From: Nocardia ninae NBRC 108245
GTDB lineage: Bacteria > Actinomycetota > Actinomycetes > Mycobacteriales > Mycobacteriaceae
Direction: 5' to 3'
Assembly (NCBI RefSeq): GCF_007990755.1
Contig: NZ_BJXA01000064.1
Location: 1-53,663 of the forward strand
Length of the DNA stretch: 53,663 nucleotides
The notes below the pieces were generated by a model. It saw only the letters and a list, made by a program, of their open reading frames with translations. It made no database searches and was not told the DNA's origin. The number at the start of each line of letters is the position of its first letter. Position 1 is the stretch's first letter. The translations under genes and the position numbers were made by a program. This document shows positions 30,319-39,671 of the stretch, piece after piece.

Positions 30319-32112
30319 GTGATTCCGAAAGTCCTGCGCGGGCAGAAGCTCGGCGGGCTGCTGGTGTATCTGCTGGGCGCCGGTGAGCACAACGCGCACT
30401 CACAGCGTCACGTCATCGCCGGGTCGCCGACACTGATGCGCGACGGCTGGCTGGCGACCTTCGACGGGGACAAGGACAAGAAGGCATCGCGCGACACCGC
30501 GCTCGCGCTGGCGCGGGAAATGGACCTGCCGCGCAAGCTCTACGGAACACGGGTACGGATGCGCGCGCGCCCGCAGGCGTCCGCGCGCGGTGGTGGAGTC
30601 GATGTCGTCGAGCGTCCGGCGGCGGGGGAGAAGGGCGTGCTGCGGGACGCACCGGTGTGGCACTGCATCCTCGCGCTGACGCCGGACGAGGAGCTGAGCG
30701 ACGACAAGTGGCGCCAGGTCGTCGAGGATTTCATGGGCGAGATGGGGTTCACCGAGACCGACGAACGCGCCGGCGCGCGGTGGGTTGCTGTGCGCCACGG
30801 ACGTTCCGGTGAACACGGCGACGGCAACGACCATGTGCACATCGCCGCGAGTTTGGTCCGCGAGGACGGCCAGAAAGTCGACACCTTCGACTACGGGCCA
30901 GGTCACGCCCGCGGCGACTGGAACCGGGCGCAGGAGGCGTGCAACACCCTCGAACACCGCCACGGGCTGGTAGTGCTCGAGTCCCGGGAGTCCGGTGGCG
31001 GGATGAGCGGGAACTCGCGCGCGGAGATCCAGCGTGCCAAACGCGAGGGTCGGCCGGAGACCGAACGCGAGATGATGCGCAGGTTGGTGCGCACCTACGC
31101 GGCGGCGTCGAAGACCGAAGCGGAGTTCGTGCGCCGTGCGCTACGCGACGGGGCGGTGTCGCTACTGCCGTTCTACGACGCCGGGGACACGACCGTCGTG
31201 CGCGGCTACTCCGCGCAGATCCGCGCCGGCGACGGGCACCGGGGCCCGCGCCTCGGTGGCAGCAAGCTCGCCTCGGATCTGTCGATCGTCGAGCTGCGCA
31301 AGCAGTGGGACGACACCCCCGAGGCACGAACGGAGGCGCTCACGGAGTGGACGCGAGCACGGGGGCTGGCCGATACCGACCGTGAGGCGCGGCGTATCGA
31401 GGACCCTGCGCTGTGGAAGCGGATCTCGGCCGAGGTCGGGGACTGGAACAAGATCCTGAAGTCGATTCCGCCCGAGAACCACATCGAGTGGGCACAAGCT
31501 GCCGGTCGGGCCTCGGCAGTATTCGGGGCGTGGTCGCGACGCGTCGAGGGCGATCGGCCCGGCCCGTTCGCGGCGGCCGCCGCCGAGCTGGCGCGTTCGG
31601 CGCAACCGGTTCGCCCGGTCCGGGGTCCGCGGCCGCGCGCGGACCGTACACAGACCGGGCTGCGCGGTGTGACCACCTTCCTCGTGCAAATGGCTCGCAT
31701 CGGGGGTGACCCGGCAGCGGGGAATCTGCTGTTGCTGCAGCAGCTGATGCGTGCGATCGAGGCGATCGCCGAGGCGCACGCGGCCCGGGGAGAGGCTGAG
31801 CGGGCCAAACGGCTGACGATGGTGCTGCGTCAGCAGCTCGTCGACGTGCACCACGGTTACGCGGTCGCCTCCGGTACCTATCGGGGTCCTGCGGTCGGCA
31901 GCGCGGAACATCGCGAGCATCTGGCGCGTCAACGTGATGGATGCGAACCGTGGGCGTGGGTCACACCGGCCCGGTTGCTTGTGGCGCCTGAGCTCGCGCC
32001 GCAGCCACCGAAACCTGCAGCCCGGCCGACCTACCGCGAACCGGACCGGCCCGCCTACCTCCCGCCGGAGGGCCCGCAGCGCGGTGGCCCGGACCGTGGG
32101 CGCGGACGCTGA
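30319..32112 (+). CDS. MobP-type relaxase
   Basis: 597 residues. The relaxase domain is N-terminal: 'GQKLGGLLVYLLGAG' (motif I region, with Y17 as candidate nucleophile), 'HCILALTPDEELSD' and the metal-binding histidine motif HGDGNDHVHIAASLV at about 173-187, where H-x-[DN]-H-x-H is expected. After about residue 220 the protein is basic and helical without primase or helicase motifs. The enzyme would nick oriT and pilot the strand. GTG start at 30319 is preceded by a weak GGGGG site; coupling to mobC is likely. It ends with a proline/arginine-rich tail. A second, unrelated relaxase lies at 33343-38055. Confidence 0.85.
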   Translation: MIPKVLRGQKLGGLLVYLLGAGEHNAHSQRHVIAGSPTLMRDGWLATFDGDKDKKASRDTALALAREMDLPRKLYGTRVRMRARPQASARGGGVDVVERPAAGEKGVLRDAPVWHCILALTPDEELSDDKWRQVVEDFMGEMGFTETDERAGARWVAVRHGRSGEHGDGNDHVHIAASLVREDGQKVDTFDYGPGHARGDWNRAQEACNTLEHRHGLVVLESRESGGGMSGNSRAEIQRAKREGRPETEREMMRRLVRTYAAASKTEAEFVRRALRDGAVSLLPFYDAGDTTVVRGYSAQIRAGDGHRGPRLGGSKLASDLSIVELRKQWDDTPEARTEALTEWTRARGLADTDREARRIEDPALWKRISAEVGDWNKILKSIPPENHIEWAQAAGRASAVFGAWSRRVEGDRPGPFAAAAAELARSAQPVRPVRGPRPRADRTQTGLRGVTTFLVQMARIGGDPAAGNLLLLQQLMRAIEAIAEAHAARGEAERAKRLTMVLRQQLVDVHHGYAVASGTYRGPAVGSAEHREHLARQRDGCEPWAWVTPARLLVAPELAPQPPKPAARPTYREPDRPAYLPPEGPQRGGPDRGRGR

Positions 32113-32296
32113 CACACCCCTTCGCACTGAGCAGGCTGACCAGGCGTTACGAAAGTCTTGCGCCTGGTGCCCGCACAGTGCGTGACCTGGGATTGAGCGG
32201 TCCTCCTGTGGGCCGTGAAACCCTTACGTGAAACAAGCCGCCTTCTGGTGCGTATCTGCGCTTGAGCTGCGGTTATTACTGGTTTCCAGTAGCGGA

Positions 32297-32386
32297 TTGC
32301 GGGTGGTGAAATCTGAATGCTATTCTGGCCCTGAAGGGGACAGTTGCGTCCTCACCCCACCCCAGTCCCCCCGGCTGGGGTTTTTT
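32297..32386 (+). ncRNA. Candidate small RNA or attenuated leader with promoter and terminator
   Basis: TTGCGG (32297-32302), 18 bases, TATTCT (32321-32326) make a good promoter with start near 32333. A hairpin, CCCCAG/CTGGGG (32360-32380), followed by six T ends a transcript of about 55 bases. Read-through would meet a second terminator at 32419 before the next gene, so this may be a stand-alone RNA or a double attenuator. Confidence 0.5.
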
Positions 32387-32418
32387 CGTCTCAACCCCCA
32401 ACTTCAACACAACCCCAA

Positions 32419-32448
32419 AGCCCCCAGCTCAAGCTGGGGGCTTTTTTT
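32419..32448 (+). terminator. Rho-independent terminator
   Basis: AGCCCCCAGC, loop TCAA, GCTGGGGGCT and a run of T. A textbook intrinsic terminator, the strongest in the window. It ends 16 bases before the start codon of the next gene, an unusual position that suggests attenuation. Confidence 0.85.
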
Positions 32449-32464
32449 ATGCGCGGAGGAACCC

Positions 32465-32749
32465 TTGTCCACGACCATCCCGCTCTGCTCGGCCGTCACC
32501 TCGCTCGCATCGGCCGGTGTGTCGCCGCTGCTCGCTCTCGCCGTCTCCGTCACCGTGGTGACGATCGTTGCCCTGTGCCGAACGAAGAAGGAGGATATTC
32601 CCAGGGTCTTCGAGGCTTTTGCCTCCGCCTTCGGGATTCATCGCCATCCGGATTGCTCAGGTCCTGAACGGGGTGGCGATGCCGAGGAGCCCACCGATCC
32701 TGTGCAGGACGAGGAGAGGGGTCGTTCGGAGGAGGGACGACATGGGTAA
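32465..32749 (+). CDS. Small membrane protein, hypothetical
   Basis: 94 residues from a TTG start with GGAGG five bases upstream. A hydrophobic stretch (SPLLALAVSVTVVTIVALC) at about 25-45 forms one membrane helix, followed by a soluble acidic tail. It overlaps the next gene by eight bases. Its ribosome site directly follows the intrinsic terminator, so expression would require antitermination or another promoter. Confidence 0.6.
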   Translation: MSTTIPLCSAVTSLASAGVSPLLALAVSVTVVTIVALCRTKKEDIPRVFEAFASAFGIHRHPDCSGPERGGDAEEPTDPVQDEERGRSEEGRHG

Positions 32750-33272
32750 GCGGTATGTCAACCGGGATCCAGTGATGACCCGGGCAACGGACACGGTCGA
32801 CGGGATCCGCTTCAACGAGCTCTTCAGAAGGGTTCTGGAGACGCTAGGCCCCGATGATGCCTCCTTCGTCAGGCGAGTTGCCAGTGGAGAATCCATGGTG
32901 CAGATCGCGCTGGACGATGGGATCCCGCCACGGGCTGTGCAGCGCCGTATGGACAAATTGATGAGCAGGCTTCGCCATCCTTCGCGGTCACAGTACTTCG
33001 GCGACTACCTCGATGATGATTTCCAGGGGATGTGGGCTCGAAATTCAACTTGGTCCGAGCCTGGTGAGGGGCGCTGGTGCGATCGACATGAGAGGTGGGG
33101 CGCATCTCTTCCTGCCTCCCAGCTCACCTGTGAGGTCTGCCCATGCGAGCTGCCGGTAGGCCTGTTCGGTGAGAGTTTGTTCGGTCGGCCGCGGGTCTAT
33201 TGCAGCGACGCGTGCAAGCAGTTTGCCTACCGCCTCCGTAAGAAGAAGGAAGTCTCCCCGTCGACGTCGTGA
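32742..33272 (+). CDS. Helix-turn-helix protein with C-terminal zinc ribbon
   Basis: 176 residues. Residues about 40-80 (SFVRRVASGESMVQIALDDG, then IPPRAVQRRMDKLMSRLRHP) resemble sigma region 4-type helix-turn-helix. The C-terminus has CEVCPC and, after a Gly/Arg hairpin, RVYCSDACKQFAYRLRKKKE, a zinc ribbon known from many small actinobacterial proteins. Together these suggest DNA binding. GGAGGAGG before the ATG and overlap with the membrane gene support the start. It converges with the MobF gene at 33343. Confidence 0.7.
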   Translation: MGKRYVNRDPVMTRATDTVDGIRFNELFRRVLETLGPDDASFVRRVASGESMVQIALDDGIPPRAVQRRMDKLMSRLRHPSRSQYFGDYLDDDFQGMWARNSTWSEPGEGRWCDRHERWGASLPASQLTCEVCPCELPVGLFGESLFGRPRVYCSDACKQFAYRLRKKKEVSPSTS

Positions 33273-33342
33273 TGTGAGCAGCGGGCCGTAGCTCGGTCGA
33301 GCGCGGCGAATGCAGTGCTCGGGTCTACGCCCGACTGGCCGT

Positions 33343-36300
33343 CTACATCTCGATGCCGTGGTCTTGGCTGGGGCCGAAATCCGGGAGCTGGTGATAACGC
33401 CACGTGTGATCACGTGGTTGGGTCTGCTGCTTCGGGGTTTTCACCGCTGCGGTGATCGGTTCGTGGGCGGGGTTGTCCTGGTGGTGGATCTCCTCTCGAG
33501 CGCGGTCCTCGATCGTGCGCTGCTCGGCGGTGAGTGTGCTGCGCCGCTGTTGCTCGTCGAGGACTTCCTGGACGCGGGCGGCTTGATGGTCGGCGCGAGC
33601 CTGGCCTTGTGCTTGTCGGCGGGCTTCGCCTTCGACGCGATACTGGGCGTCGGCGAGAGCGGCCTGGCGAGTGTGCGCGTCGGCGGCCGCGGTGAGCGTG
33701 TAACCCCACATGGGGGCGGTGAGGCCGGTGGCCTTGGCGGCGGACTCGGCGACGAACTGCGCGACGGTGAGCCGCTTTTCGAGCGGTTCCAGCTCGTCGC
33801 GGGCTTCGTCGACCTCGGCCTGGGCGGCGGTGCGGGCACGGGGACGCCACTTGCTGGTGTTGTCGAAGGCTTGCTGTCGGGTGAAAAGCTCATGCCTGGC
33901 TTGGCGGGTTTGTTCTGCGATGAGTTCGGCGTGCGCGGCGGCAGCTTGAGCGAGGCGGATCGCGGCCGTCCGCTTGTCGAGGCGCTGGTGTTGCTGGCGC
34001 AGTTCATCGAGCTCGCTGGTGGCGCTGCGGCCGATGTGGTCGAACCAGTACGGGAGGCCGTGGTTCTCGTGGGATTCACTGCGGCGCAGCGACAGTTCGA
34101 TGTCGAGCAGGTTGTCGGAGAGCTGGCGGAGGTGTTGTGCGGCACGCAGTTCGGCGACGGTTGCGGCGAACTGTTCGTCGGCCTGGTGTTCGTCGAGGTC
34201 GGTGCTCATGCGCCAGCGCAGCGCGGCTGCGGGCTGCTCGTCGGGCAGTGCTCGGTCCGTGACGGCGTCGCGGGCGGCGGCGGGGATGTCGAGGCCGGCC
34301 GCGGCGGCGCGGGTCCATTCGGTGGCGAGCACCGGCCAATACGGGTCGGTGAGCAGGCGGGGTTCGAGGTCCGCGCCGAGGTGCTTCCATCGGCGTGTGT
34401 CGCCGTCGAGGTGGCCGAGACGGGCGGCGACTCGCTCGTCGAGCAGGTGCTGTTCGCGGCGTTCGGCGGCCGGGAACTGGGCGGGCCCGGTGAGGCGGCG
34501 GTCGTGGTCGGGGATCGCGTGGGCCGCCCGCCACACGGCCAGCTCGGCGGTCAGCACCGGGTCGGCGTCGGCGAGGCGTTGCGCCCACAGCGGCGGCGCG
34601 GTGCCGGTGCGCCACTGTCGCGTGGTCGTGGTGACCGCGTCGACCAGGTCGGCGATCTCGCGGTTGCGGGCGTGCAAGTGTTCACCGAACTCGGCGTCGT
34701 CCCGCAGTGCGGGCGGGATGTCGGGCAGCCAGCACAACGGCCCGGCCGTGGTCGAGTGTGTGCCGGTGGGGTCGATGCGCCAGTCGAGCACGGCGGCGCG
34801 GTCGTCGGCGGTGTCGAGCTCGCGGACATTGACGGCGTCGGTGAGTGCCTGGATCGGGTCGCGGCCGGTCAGCGCGAGCAGACCGAGGTGCTGGCGTAGT
34901 ACAGGCCAGGCGTCCTCGGCGGTGAGGCCGGGCACCAGCTGCTCGGCGGCCGCGGCGAGAGCGGCCTGGTCCTGCTCGCTGATGCGGTGGTCGACGGCCA
35001 CGCCGAGCGCGTCGAGGTAGGTGTCGACGGCGTGGGCGAGGCGCTGGTGTGGATCGGCATCGTGGCGGGCTTGGGTGGTGGCCGAGGTTTGGGTGCCGTC
35101 GCGGCCGAGGATCTCGGTCAGCATGTCGACCGCGGTCCGGGCGTGCACGGCGGTGTAGGTGTAGGCGGCGGCTTCTTCTCCGGTGCCTGCGGTAGCGAGG
35201 TAGAGGTAGTTTCCCGTGCGGGCGCGGGTGGCCAGGACATAGAGCTGGGCGCGGGATTCGCGGCCGGTGAGTACGCCGTGGCATGTGTCGACCGTGAGCC
35301 CTTGCGAGGAGTCGATGGTGTTGGCGTAGCCGAGCTGGATGTCGGCTCGCACATAGTCGGCGGGCATGGTGACCCGGCGCCCGGAGTCGAGGTGGGTGGC
35401 GGTGATCCGCCCATCGGCGTGCACGTCTTCGATGTGCCAGCGGTAGCCGTTGCGGACGTGATCGGTGGCAGAGATGCGCAGGCGGTAGTTGTTGCGGCGG
35501 GTGACGATGATGTCCCCGGCTGAGGCCGAAAGGCCGTCGGCGAGTTCGGTTTCCGGCCCGTGCAGGCCTTCGCGGGCGAGGCGGGCTGTGCGGGCCCGGC
35601 GGTTGAGACCGGCCACCAGCTCGCGTGTCGGTGCGAGCAGTGCGGTGTCGAGCCCGGCGGCGCGGTCGGCGTCCCACGCCGCGAACGCCTGCTCGGCGAC
35701 GGTGCCGAGGGTGCCGACCCGGACACGGGAATGGTCGGTGTAGTAGGCGATGGCGGCCGGGTCACCCTCGCGCAGGGCGAGGGAGGCGGCGCGTTCGCTC
35801 GGGTCGGCCATGCGCATCACCGTGGTGAGGGTCGAGGCTCCGGCGGCGGTGACGATGTCGCGCACGACGCCACCGGCGGCGACCGAGGCGAGCTGGCGGT
35901 CATCACCGACCGCGCGTACGCTCGCGCCGCGTTCGAGCAGCCATGACACCGCCGAATCCAGTTTCCGGGTGGGGGTTTTGGCGATTTCGTCGATGATGAC
36001 CAGCGTCTCGGGGCCGATCCCCTGGAGCCACTGCGGTGCGCGGGAGGGTTCCAGGGTGCCGGTGGCGAGTGCGTCGGCGAGGGTGACGAGTACGTCGATG
36101 GTGACGCCCGGTGTGCCGATTTCGCGGCCCAGGTGCGCGGCCGCCGATCCCAGTGGCGACATCGCGAGCACGTTGCCGCCCTCGGATGTCCATGCGCGCG
36201 TGAGGGTTTGCATCGCGGTTGTCTTGCCGGTGCCGGCGGGCGCGATGACCAGCTGCAGGCGGGCACTGGATCCGGCGAAGTCGCGTACGAGGGCTTGCTG

Positions 36301-38055
36301 GGCGGGGTTGAGGGTCTGTCCCTGGTGGTTGGCGGCGTACTCGATCAGCGCCGCGTCGACGGCGGCCGCGGTGATGGTGCGCCCGCCGGTGCGCAGGCTC
36401 GCGTCGACCAGGCGCGCTTCGGCGGCCACGATCGCGGGCGAGGTGTGCAGCAGCGATCCGGCGGTGGTGTAGACGCTGGTGCCGTCATTGCGGGTCCACG
36501 CCGCGGCGTCGGGCACGTGTTCGGGGGTGCCGCGCGGGGTCGAGTGTGGCGGCGTCAGCGCGGTATCGATGACCCGGTCGACCAGGGTGTGCCATTGGTC
36601 GGGGGCGATCTGGCCGCGTAGCTGGCGGTGGGTTTCGGCGCGGATGTGGTGTTCCTGCCAGGTCGCGCGGGTCTCGGCGACGGTGTCGACGACGTGGGCC
36701 GCGGTCGCGGCGATCCACGCGTCGGTGACCGTGTCCCGGTGGGGCAGTTGCTGGTTGAGCATGTCGGTGACCATGGCAGCCACTGCATCCTCACCGCCGA
36801 GTACCTCGACCGCGTCAGTTCGCCAGTCCAGGCGCTGTTCGGCGTGGGTGCGGGCGGCGGGCTTGCCGGTGCGGGTGCGCAGCGTGGCTTCCTGACCGAG
36901 ATCGAGGAGTTCGTTCGGGGTCGGTTCGCGGCCGTGGTCTGCCTGGAACTGACTCGCCAGGTCGGTCAGTTTGTCCTCGATCGCGGCCGCACGCTTGGAC
37001 CACACCCGCAGCAGATCGGTTCGTGCGCCGACGATTTCGCGGATCGGACGCTTGCCGGTGGGCGTGATCTCGGCGAACACCAGGCCGAGGGACTGCTCGA
37101 GGTAGTGCTCCAACCGGGTGTTGTAGAGCTCGGAGGCGGCGACGTTGTGGCGGTAGATCATGCGCCCGTCCAATGAGCCCCACTGGCCGTCGAGGCGGCG
37201 GACTTTGTTCGCGATGACGACATGCGTGTGCAGATCCGGGTCGCCGGCGCGGCTGTCGCGGTGGTCGAACATGGTCGCGAGCAGGCCCTCGACGTCGACT
37301 TGGCGCACGCTGTGGCGTCCCACGCGGGTGTAGACGGCGTGAGCTTGCAGGTACTCGAGGGCGTCGCCGATCGCGGCACGGTGAGCGGCCTCGATCGCAA
37401 CGCTGATCTCGCGCGGCGCCAACGCCCACAACGCGCTCACGCTCTTGACCGGGCTGAACGTGAGGTCGTACCCGGCGACGGCCTTCGTCGACGGACGAGA
37501 GGCTCGCGCGACCCAACCGGACAGCTCGCGGTCATCGCGTGGTGCGCGGCCGTGTTCGTCGGCGAACATCCGGCCGGCGACCTCGGTGCGGATCCGGGTC
37601 CGCTCGTCCTCGGGGATCGGCGCGTAGTCGACCGTGCTGCGGCCGCTGTTGTAGTCGGCATAGGCGTCGGCGCATTGCTGGCGGTAGCTGACCTCGGAAG
37701 GAATGTAGTCCCCGTACGGGCGGCCCAGGCGGGCCTGCTGCTCGGCGAACCGCTGGGCGTCTTTGGGTTTCGCGCCCAAGCGCAGCTGCTCGGCCTTGGC
37801 CGCGCGGATCATCGCGAACGCGTTCGGGTGCAGGCCGTGTCCGATCAAGGCCCGCATCTGCGCCTCGGTGACCTGCTCACCTGCCTCGATGCCGACTGCC
37901 GCCAAACCGGCACCCCACCAGCGGCCAGGGGATTCGCCGCGCTCGCTGTAGTAGCCGGACAAATCCTGCGTTCCGCGGTCGTTGGCATCGTTGGTCGCGA
38001 CGGAACGCATGTAGTACTCGTACCCGTCGCCACTCGCGATTTTAGCCAGCGACAT
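33343..38055 (-). CDS. traA: MobF relaxase-helicase (TrwC/TraA-type)
   Basis: 1570 residues. The relaxase domain starts MSLAKIASGDGYEYYMRSVA with tyrosines Y12, Y14 and Y15, and 'GYYSERGESPGRWWGAGL'. The three metal-binding histidines are H265, H276 and H278 in FDHRDSRAGDPDLHTHVV. A superfamily 1 helicase follows: Walker A APAGTGKT (605-612), Walker B VIIDE (686-690), and 'ANTIDSSQGLTVDTCHG' (motif VI region). The C-terminal 500 residues are helical and charged. It nicks and unwinds the transferred strand. The start at 38055 is decided by homology of the first residues; GTG 38058 is possible. It converges with 32742-33272. It is on the opposite strand and 14 kb away from the coupling protein. 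Confidence 0.95.
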   Translation of the reverse strand: MSLAKIASGDGYEYYMRSVATNDANDRGTQDLSGYYSERGESPGRWWGAGLAAVGIEAGEQVTEAQMRALIGHGLHPNAFAMIRAAKAEQLRLGAKPKDAQRFAEQQARLGRPYGDYIPSEVSYRQQCADAYADYNSGRSTVDYAPIPEDERTRIRTEVAGRMFADEHGRAPRDDRELSGWVARASRPSTKAVAGYDLTFSPVKSVSALWALAPREISVAIEAAHRAAIGDALEYLQAHAVYTRVGRHSVRQVDVEGLLATMFDHRDSRAGDPDLHTHVVIANKVRRLDGQWGSLDGRMIYRHNVAASELYNTRLEHYLEQSLGLVFAEITPTGKRPIREIVGARTDLLRVWSKRAAAIEDKLTDLASQFQADHGREPTPNELLDLGQEATLRTRTGKPAARTHAEQRLDWRTDAVEVLGGEDAVAAMVTDMLNQQLPHRDTVTDAWIAATAAHVVDTVAETRATWQEHHIRAETHRQLRGQIAPDQWHTLVDRVIDTALTPPHSTPRGTPEHVPDAAAWTRNDGTSVYTTAGSLLHTSPAIVAAEARLVDASLRTGGRTITAAAVDAALIEYAANHQGQTLNPAQQALVRDFAGSSARLQLVIAPAGTGKTTAMQTLTRAWTSEGGNVLAMSPLGSAAAHLGREIGTPGVTIDVLVTLADALATGTLEPSRAPQWLQGIGPETLVIIDEIAKTPTRKLDSAVSWLLERGASVRAVGDDRQLASVAAGGVVRDIVTAAGASTLTTVMRMADPSERAASLALREGDPAAIAYYTDHSRVRVGTLGTVAEQAFAAWDADRAAGLDTALLAPTRELVAGLNRRARTARLAREGLHGPETELADGLSASAGDIIVTRRNNYRLRISATDHVRNGYRWHIEDVHADGRITATHLDSGRRVTMPADYVRADIQLGYANTIDSSQGLTVDTCHGVLTGRESRAQLYVLATRARTGNYLYLATAGTGEEAAAYTYTAVHARTAVDMLTEILGRDGTQTSATTQARHDADPHQRLAHAVDTYLDALGVAVDHRISEQDQAALAAAAEQLVPGLTAEDAWPVLRQHLGLLALTGRDPIQALTDAVNVRELDTADDRAAVLDWRIDPTGTHSTTAGPLCWLPDIPPALRDDAEFGEHLHARNREIADLVDAVTTTTRQWRTGTAPPLWAQRLADADPVLTAELAVWRAAHAIPDHDRRLTGPAQFPAAERREQHLLDERVAARLGHLDGDTRRWKHLGADLEPRLLTDPYWPVLATEWTRAAAAGLDIPAAARDAVTDRALPDEQPAAALRWRMSTDLDEHQADEQFAATVAELRAAQHLRQLSDNLLDIELSLRRSESHENHGLPYWFDHIGRSATSELDELRQQHQRLDKRTAAIRLAQAAAAHAELIAEQTRQARHELFTRQQAFDNTSKWRPRARTAAQAEVDEARDELEPLEKRLTVAQFVAESAAKATGLTAPMWGYTLTAAADAHTRQAALADAQYRVEGEARRQAQGQARADHQAARVQEVLDEQQRRSTLTAEQRTIEDRAREEIHHQDNPAHEPITAAVKTPKQQTQPRDHTWRYHQLPDFGPSQDHGIEM

Positions 38056-38278
38056 CACCTCATCAACGGTACGCCCGCACCAAAAAGGCGTTGTGCGTTC
38101 GTTATCCAGGGAGCATGAGGTGTGACGATTTCGAAAATATATGCGCAGATAGATGGGATGCGGCGTAGTAGCAGTAGTGAATGCGGTGGGCTGCGGCAGT
38201 GCGAGCGTATGAGCAATTTGCCGATGAAGTGGGCGGATGACTGAATGCAATTTAGTGGGCCATCCGCCAGTCGTGTGG

Positions 38279-38488
38279 CTAGCTCGTGGAATCTGGATGC
38301 CGCGCGGTCGGGAACTGACTCTCGTCGTAGTCGTGCACCTGCTGCCAGTAGCCCGGCGCGTAGAACCGGGCGTGCCCGCCCTGCTGCACCGTCAAGATCG
38401 CGGCCTCGTCGAAGCTGTACCGAGCGTCTCCGGTGAAGGCGAGCCCCTGGGGGACCTCAGGGTCATTGAGGTACACGGTGAATGTCAT
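38279..38488 (-). CDS. Small hypothetical protein, leaderless
   Basis: 69 residues: MTFTVYLNDPEVPQGLAFTG and 'GYWQQVHDYDESQFPTARHP'. Beta-rich and acidic. TAGCCT lies 6 bases before the ATG, so the transcript should be leaderless. No family recognised. Confidence 0.55.
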   Translation of the reverse strand: MTFTVYLNDPEVPQGLAFTGDARYSFDEAAILTVQQGGHARFYAPGYWQQVHDYDESQFPTARHPDSTS

Positions 38489-38720
38489 GCGGGCAGGCTA
38501 TCGGGTTCTTCCCGGGTTGCGCTGGCGCCCAACGAAACCCACTCGCATTCCTAGGTAGACCGGTCTGGCTCGCAGGCGGGTGACGGCCACTGGTCAGCTC
38601 GCCGCTGAGATGCGCCCTCCTCTGCCAGGACTTACGCGGGAACACGCATCCGGCTAGGCAGTTTGCCAAGCTGGGTGCGGGTTTGTTGTCGACAGCTCCG
38701 AGCGGTGATTGCATCGGGGC

Positions 38721-39620
38721 ATGTTCACCGAAGCTCAGCTGTACTCACCGGTGACCCGGTCCGGCGACGGCGATGTGACCGTCCACCTGAGCGAGGAGCA
38801 CCCCGGCGTGCACGACCCGGATTACCGGGCTCGTCGCAATGACATCGCCGCGCTTGCGCTCGATTACGCACCGGGTAAACCCGTTCCGCAGATCGCCTAC
38901 ACCGACGAGGAACAGCAGGTCTGGCGCATCGCCTCGGCCGAACTCGCTCGCAAGCACCAGACCTACGCCTGCACCGAAGTGCTGGACGCCGCAGCACACC
39001 TCGCACTCCCCAAGGATCACATTCCGCAGTTGGACGAGGTATCGGCAGCACTGATGCCGCTCACCGGGTTCCGCTACGCCCCGGCTGCGGGACTAGTACC
39101 GCTGCGCGAGTTCTTCGGCTCGTTCGCGGATCGGACCTTCCACTCCACCCAGTACATACGGCACCACTCCGCACCGCTGTACACCCCGGAACCCGATGCC
39201 ATCCACGAGATCATCGGGCACGCCAATCAGATCGCGAGCCCGCGCTTCGCCGCCATCTACGAGGCGGTCGGCGCGGCCGTCGGCAGGGTAGAAACCGACG
39301 CGGCACTGAAGTTCCTCGCGAATGTCTTCTGGTTCTCGATGGAGTTCGGTGTGGTCCGAGAGCAGGGCGAGGTCCGCTGCTACGGGGCCGGATTGCTGTC
39401 GTCCTATGGCGAGATCGAGGAGTTCCGCCAGGCCGACCTGCGCCCGCTCGACGTCGCCGCGATGGGCACCGCGGTCTACGACATCACCCACTACCAGCCG
39501 ATTCTGTACTGCGCCGAATCGATCGCCGAGATCGAGGACGTGATCGGCGGCTTCTTCGCATCGATGGACGACGACACCCCGGAACAGCTTCGGCATTCGA
39601 GTGCGGCAGGCGCCCAGTAG
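38721..39620 (+). CDS. phhA: Phenylalanine-4-hydroxylase (aromatic amino acid hydroxylase)
   Basis: 299 residues. The catalytic core of the biopterin-dependent hydroxylases is complete: 'YTPEPDAIHEIIGHANQIAS' holds iron ligands H162 and H167, and 'WFSMEFGVV' holds the third ligand E208. 'RTFHSTQYIRH' and 'CYGAGLLSSYGEI' are the pterin and substrate regions. The enzyme converts phenylalanine to tyrosine with tetrahydropterin and O2. No dehydratase (PCD/phhB) lies nearby, so the host must recycle the cofactor. ATG at 38721 is taken; TTG at 38709 is possible. It is metabolic cargo unrelated to neighbouring genes. Confidence 0.9.
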   Translation: MFTEAQLYSPVTRSGDGDVTVHLSEEHPGVHDPDYRARRNDIAALALDYAPGKPVPQIAYTDEEQQVWRIASAELARKHQTYACTEVLDAAAHLALPKDHIPQLDEVSAALMPLTGFRYAPAAGLVPLREFFGSFADRTFHSTQYIRHHSAPLYTPEPDAIHEIIGHANQIASPRFAAIYEAVGAAVGRVETDAALKFLANVFWFSMEFGVVREQGEVRCYGAGLLSSYGEIEEFRQADLRPLDVAAMGTAVYDITHYQPILYCAESIAEIEDVIGGFFASMDDDTPEQLRHSSAAGAQ

Positions 39621-39671
39621 GCGTTGGCCTTGGTCGGCCGCTCGTCGTCCCTCGAGAGCCACCCAGACGGA

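Noticed and set aside
33310-34899. 529-codon plus-strand open frame
   Set aside because: It is the complement of the MobF gene; Gly/Val-rich composition, no domain and no ribosome site. High GC makes long antisense frames common.
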